From Colivivens sp963626085 (lineage in GTDB: Bacteria; Bacteroidota; Bacteroidia; Bacteroidales; Bacteroidaceae), in contig CAVFVJ010000033.1 of NCBI GenBank assembly GCA_963626085.1, forward strand, positions 35,511 through 99,510: a stretch of 64,000 nucleotides of DNA, written 5' to 3'. Positions 60,813 to 64,000 of the stretch are shown piece after piece (within the stretch, counting starts at the first letter, position 1; the number at the start of each line of letters is the position of its first letter). A program made the translations under genes and the position numbers. The notes beneath the pieces were generated by a model. It had not been told where the DNA came from. It worked only from the letters and a program-made list of their open reading frames with translations, and did no database searches.

Positions 60813-61355
60813 ATGGGTATGACCACTGGATATCTGCCATCGGTGAGCTGGTGGCAAAAATGGATAGCGGAAGGAATGCCAGAATCCGACAATGAGGTGG
60901 TGTTCGACAAACATGCGGGCTATAACCACTGCGTGATCGACTCCCCCAACGGACCACTTCAATTGACTGTCCCTGTACAGAAAGCAAGCCACAAGCCACA
61001 GTTGCTCAAGGATGTCAGAATAAGTGAGCACGATGGATGGAGGCGTAAACATTGGCATGCACTGGAATCGACTTACTTCAACAGTCCCTTCTTCGAGTAT
61101 TACCGTGATGATTTCCTGCGTGTCTATGAGGGAAAGCAGGAGTTGCTTATAGATTTCAACCATGAGTTGCTGACACTTATTACCGACCTGTTGGATTTGA
61201 AGCATGTGAACTTGGCTTGCAGCCCCAACCTTCCCATAGCTGAGTATTATCAGGTATTTGCCGACAAGCACGGTTTCCTGCCGGACTTGAGTGTGGTGGA
61301 TTTACTCTTCAATATGGGTCCGGAATGCTTAATTACTTTTAATAATAAGGCATAA
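60813..61355 (+). CDS. WbqC family protein
   Basis: 180 residues from the ATG at 60813; the promoter rules out the longer in-frame version, and a second ATG at 60819 is also possible. The N-terminus TTGYLPSVSWWQKWIAEG and the later YFNSPFFEYYRDDF and LACSPNLPIAEYYQVF are typical of WbqC family proteins, found in O-antigen and aminosugar loci in some species but with unclear chemistry. Here it stands alone, upstream of glycyl-tRNA synthetase, and the family member in Bacteroidales is often near unrelated housekeeping genes. Confidence 0.78.
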   Translation: MGMTTGYLPSVSWWQKWIAEGMPESDNEVVFDKHAGYNHCVIDSPNGPLQLTVPVQKASHKPQLLKDVRISEHDGWRRKHWHALESTYFNSPFFEYYRDDFLRVYEGKQELLIDFNHELLTLITDLLDLKHVNLACSPNLPIAEYYQVFADKHGFLPDLSVVDLLFNMGPECLITFNNKA

Positions 61356-61391
61356 TTATACCATACCGTCTGTCCGTTGGTATTTTTTTAC

Positions 61392-61399
61392 TACCTTTG
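61392..61399 (+). promoter_or_regulatory. -7 element of the glycyl-tRNA synthetase gene
   Basis: TACCTTTG matches TAnnTTTG and leaves a leader of about 77 nt. No -33 TTTG at 19-20 nt. Confidence 0.5.
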
Positions 61400-61481
61400 T
61401 CCCCAACTATGGGCTTTCGTAGCTTCACGCCATGCGAAAAGCCTGACTGATGAGAAAAAGAACAAAAGAACAAGATATAAA

Positions 61482-63026
61482 ATGGCACAAGAAGATGTTT
61501 TTAAGAAAGTGGTGTCACACTGCAAGGAATACGGTTTTGTATTTCCTTCAAGCGACATCTACGATGGACTGGGAGCCGTATATGACTACGGACAGAACGG
61601 TGTTGAGTTGAAGAACAACATCAAACAATACTGGTGGCAGAGCATGGTGCTCATGCACGAAAATATCGTTGGAATTGACTCAGCGATATTCATGCACCCG
61701 ACCATATGGAAGGCATCCGGACATGTGGATGCGTTCAACGACCCGTTGATTGACAACAAAGATTCCAAGAAACGTTACCGTGCGGATGTCCTTATCGAGG
61801 ACCAAATTGCCAAATACGATGAGAAAATAGAAAAGGAAGTGGCTAAGGCACGGAAACGTTTCGGTGACTCTTTCGACGAACAAAAATACCGCGAGACTAG
61901 CCCTAAGGTCTCTGAGGAACAGACTAAGCGCGATGCACTACACGAACGTTACAAGAAGGCAATGAATGCAATGGACTTGGACGAGTTGCGCCAGATTATC
62001 CTCGACGAGGAAATTGTCTGCCCGATAAGCGGAACAAGAAACTGGACGGAGGTACGCCAATTCAACCTCATGTTCAAGACCGAGCTTGGAAGTACCGCTG
62101 ACGGCACATCCACCATCTACCTGCGACCAGAGACGGCACAGGGCATCTTTGTGAACTACCTGAACGTGCAGAAGACAGGACGTATGAAGATTCCGTTCGG
62201 TATCGCACAGATAGGCAAGGCGTTCCGCAACGAGATTGTGGCACGTCAGTTCATCTTCCGCATGAGGGAGTTCGAGCAGATGGAGATGCAGTTCTTCATC
62301 AAGCCAGGAACGGAACTCGACTGGTTCGCCACATGGAAGAAAACTCGTATGGCTTGGCATCAGAACCTTGGTTTCGGAGCTGAGAATTATCGTTTCCACG
62401 ACCACGAGAAACTGGCTCACTATGCCAATGCGGCTACAGACATCGAGTTCAAGATGCCGTTCGGATTCAAAGAAGTGGAGGGCATACACAGTCGCACCAA
62501 CTTCGACCTCTCTCAGCATGAGAAGTTCTCTGGCAAGAGCATCAAGTACTTCGACCCAGAACTGAACGAGTCATACACTCCGTACGTCATCGAGACTTCT
62601 ATCGGAGTCGACCGTATGTTCCTCTCTGTGATGTGTCACAGTTATCAGGAGGAGAAGTTGGAAAACGGAGAGACACGTGTAGTACTCAAATTGCCTGCTG
62701 CGCTGGCACCGGTGAAACTCGCCATCATGCCGCTCACCAAGAAAGACGGACTGCCAGAGAAGGCGCGTGAAATTCTCAATGACTTGAAGTTCAACTTCAA
62801 CTGCCAGTACGACGAGAAAGACTCCATAGGCAAGCGTTACCGTCGTCAAGATGCCATAGGAACTCCTTACTGCATCACAGTCGACCACCAGACACTTGAG
62901 GACAACACAGTCACCATCCGCTTCCGTGACACCATGGAACAGGAGAGAGTGAATATCGCTGATTTGAAGGGAATCATAGAGGACAAGGTAACTATCACCA
63001 GCCTCCTCAAGAAACTGAACAACTGA
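61482..63026 (+). CDS. glyS: Glycyl-tRNA synthetase (single-chain, eukaryote-like class II)
   Basis: 514 residues from the ATG at 61482 (MAQEDVFKKVV); a longer in-frame start would lie in the promoter. It charges tRNA-Gly. The class II core shows motif 1-like VYDYGQNGVELKNNIKQYWW, RPETAQGIFVNYLNV, motif 2 in GIAQIGKAFRNEIVARQFIFRMREFEQMEMQFF, motif 3 in IGVDRMFLSVMCHS, and the anticodon-binding domain at the C-terminus (LAPVKLAIMPLTKKD, DEKDSIGKRYRRQDAIGTPYCITVD). The alpha2 form is the usual one in Bacteroidetes. FKBP follows after 2 nt. Confidence 0.97.
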   Translation: MAQEDVFKKVVSHCKEYGFVFPSSDIYDGLGAVYDYGQNGVELKNNIKQYWWQSMVLMHENIVGIDSAIFMHPTIWKASGHVDAFNDPLIDNKDSKKRYRADVLIEDQIAKYDEKIEKEVAKARKRFGDSFDEQKYRETSPKVSEEQTKRDALHERYKKAMNAMDLDELRQIILDEEIVCPISGTRNWTEVRQFNLMFKTELGSTADGTSTIYLRPETAQGIFVNYLNVQKTGRMKIPFGIAQIGKAFRNEIVARQFIFRMREFEQMEMQFFIKPGTELDWFATWKKTRMAWHQNLGFGAENYRFHDHEKLAHYANAATDIEFKMPFGFKEVEGIHSRTNFDLSQHEKFSGKSIKYFDPELNESYTPYVIETSIGVDRMFLSVMCHSYQEEKLENGETRVVLKLPAALAPVKLAIMPLTKKDGLPEKAREILNDLKFNFNCQYDEKDSIGKRYRRQDAIGTPYCITVDHQTLEDNTVTIRFRDTMEQERVNIADLKGIIEDKVTITSLLKKLNN

Positions 63027-63028
63027 TA

Positions 63029-63661
63029 ATGATAAGGATAAAGGGGATAAGCCAAGCATTGGGTGTTTTGTTCGCTGTGACATGCTTGATTTGCTCATGT
63101 AGCGAAAAGGACGAAGTGAGCGAGTATGCGGACTGGAAAGTACGCAATGAGCATTTCATCGACTCAATCGCCAGTGTTGCATCCACTAATGCTGACGGTA
63201 CATGGGAGGTCATCAAGTCGTACACCATAGGCGATTCCACAGAGGTGTACTGGGGACACAATGAATATTTCATATACGTGAAGAAGTTGGAGACAGGGAC
63301 TGGGACAACCAGTCCACTGTACTCCGACTCCATCCGTGTGCATTACTCAGGACGACTCATGCCCACAAGCGAACATCCGCAAGGCTATAACTTCGGAAAG
63401 AGTTACAGCGGAAACACACTGAACGAAGAGACTGACGTACCGACACTTTTCGGTGTCAGCCAAAGCATTGTCGGGTTCACTACAGCGTTGATGCACATGC
63501 ATGAAGGTGACCGCTGGCTTGTGTACGTACCATATTATCTCGCATACGGCACAACCGATTACACGTCGGCATACATACCGGCATATTCCACGCTTGTCTA
63601 TGATATAAAACTGGCTCGCATCTACCGCTACGGTATTGATAATGACACGTCATGGCATTGA
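63029..63661 (+). CDS. Lipoprotein FKBP-type peptidyl-prolyl isomerase
   Basis: 210 residues. The N-terminus ends in a lipobox-like ICSC (Cys near residue 24), so it is probably lipid-anchored and faces the periplasm. The FKBP domain covers about residues 100-208: YSDSIRVHYSGRLMP, GYNFGKSYSG, the pocket region QSIVGFTTALMHMHEGDRWLVYVPYYLAYG, and YSTLVYDIKLARI. It would help fold exported proteins. Its start is 2 nt after the stop of glycyl-tRNA synthetase. Confidence 0.88.
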   Translation: MIRIKGISQALGVLFAVTCLICSCSEKDEVSEYADWKVRNEHFIDSIASVASTNADGTWEVIKSYTIGDSTEVYWGHNEYFIYVKKLETGTGTTSPLYSDSIRVHYSGRLMPTSEHPQGYNFGKSYSGNTLNEETDVPTLFGVSQSIVGFTTALMHMHEGDRWLVYVPYYLAYGTTDYTSAYIPAYSTLVYDIKLARIYRYGIDNDTSWH

Positions 63662-63755
63662 CATATCCACACCAAGATTTAAAGTTTGACACAAAGAACG
63701 GGAAGCAAGCCCATTGAACGGTTCTTGAGAGTAAACGTATATATACAAATTGTTC

Positions 63756-64000
63756 TTACTCTTCCCTAATAATCCAATCACCAATGGTGCGCTGCTGGCT
63801 GTCGTAATTCACTCCTATCTTGAAGAGTCGTTTCCCGTCTGCGGAATAAGGAATCAAGTAACCCTTGTCGTCAATCTGTCGTATGGCGTCCTCTGCCGAA
63901 CCATCGTACTTCAGTTCGAAGACGTACACTGCGCCTGGCATGTGGACAACTGCGTCAGCCCTGCCTACGGCACTGTCTTCCTCCACTCTCATGTAAGCTC
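63756..64000 (-). CDS. C-terminus of an AAA-ATPase/PD-(D/E)XK family protein; cut by the window edge
   Basis: 81 codons are visible, open to the right edge. VGRADAVVHMPGAVYVFELKYDGSAEDAIRQIDDKG carries the Asp and ExK residues of the PD-(D/E)XK domain, followed by PYSADGKRLFKIGVNYDSQQRTIGDWIIREE. It resembles the C-terminus of the protein at 49612-51171 in layout. The N-terminal ATPase domain would be outside the window. Confidence 0.8.
   Translation of the reverse strand, partial: AYMRVEEDSAVGRADAVVHMPGAVYVFELKYDGSAEDAIRQIDDKGYLIPYSADGKRLFKIGVNYDSQQRTIGDWIIREE

Noticed and set aside
61377..61481. Longer N-terminus for glycyl-tRNA synthetase
   Set aside because: The -7 box at 61392-61399 lies inside it, and the family start is MAQEDVFKK-like.
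1..64000. tRNA or rRNA genes
   Set aside because: I looked for T-loop text of the GGTTCGAATC type and for cloverleaf arms in all gaps and saw none; a covariance-model scan would be the decisive test.

Overview
The window comes from a member of the Bacteroidales, most likely Prevotella or a close relative. The evidence is a dcw cluster of Bacteroidetes type (no murF or ddl, mDAP-type murE, long mraY), a porP-gldKLMN type IX secretion locus, fused-subunit korA plus korB, many -7 boxes of the Bacteroidetes form TAnnTTTG (several with TTTG 19-20 nt upstream), no obvious Shine-Dalgarno sequences, and a secreted protein with a C-terminal tail of the kind seen in Prevotella. The species cannot be fixed from this sequence. 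No rRNA, tRNA, CRISPR array, insertion sequence or phage was recognised.

Layout. 1-4.4 kb, minus strand: the start of a probable bifunctional aspartokinase/homoserine dehydrogenase (cut by the edge), priA and a small outer-membrane beta-barrel protein. 4.6-20.5 kb, plus strand: one dense division and wall operon, mraZ-rsmH-ftsL-ftsI-murE-mraY-murD-ftsW-murG-murC-ftsQ-ftsA-ftsZ, beginning with a probable MraZ operator and ending at a long hairpin. 20.5-23.8 kb, minus strand: a DUF5723-type barrel protein and a large lipoprotein. 24.1-25.0 kb: an Lrp/AsnC regulator and a DUF4491 membrane protein, followed by a relic of an ATPase gene with 33-nt spaced repeats. 25.4-33.4 kb: a PgpH-like 7TM-HD protein (probable cyclic-di-AMP phosphodiesterase) 3 nt upstream of porP, then gldK, gldL, gldM and gldN, the core and motor of type IX secretion. 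33.5-38.2 kb: topA-aroK-argB with overlapping ends, then an ECF sigma factor and a probable anti-sigma protein. 38.6-41.5 kb: 2-oxoacid:ferredoxin oxidoreductase korAB. 41.5-42.3 kb: a gene-free stretch with a four-copy 22-bp palindrome array and two promoters. 42.3-43.0 kb: a secreted cohesin-like protein.

43.2-49.6 kb: dxs-trkA-trkH-comM. 49.6-51.2 kb, minus strand: an AAA-ATPase/PD-(D/E)XK protein. 51.5-55.0 kb: a SWIM-SNF2 helicase. 55.1-60.7 kb, minus strand: an ACT-domain protein, a UPF0210 protein, a polyprenyl synthetase, an omega-amidase-like nitrilase and an exported helix-hairpin-helix protein. 60.8-63.7 kb, plus strand: a WbqC-family protein, glycyl-tRNA synthetase and a lipoprotein FKBP. 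At the right edge lies the C-terminus of a second AAA-ATPase/PD-(D/E)XK protein.

Most of the window is core metabolism and envelope biology. The least explained parts are the 22-bp CTCGAG array, the ATPase relic with its 33-nt repeats, the paired repeats around the korA promoter, the link of the 7TM-HD gene to the secretion operon, and several exported proteins of unknown role.
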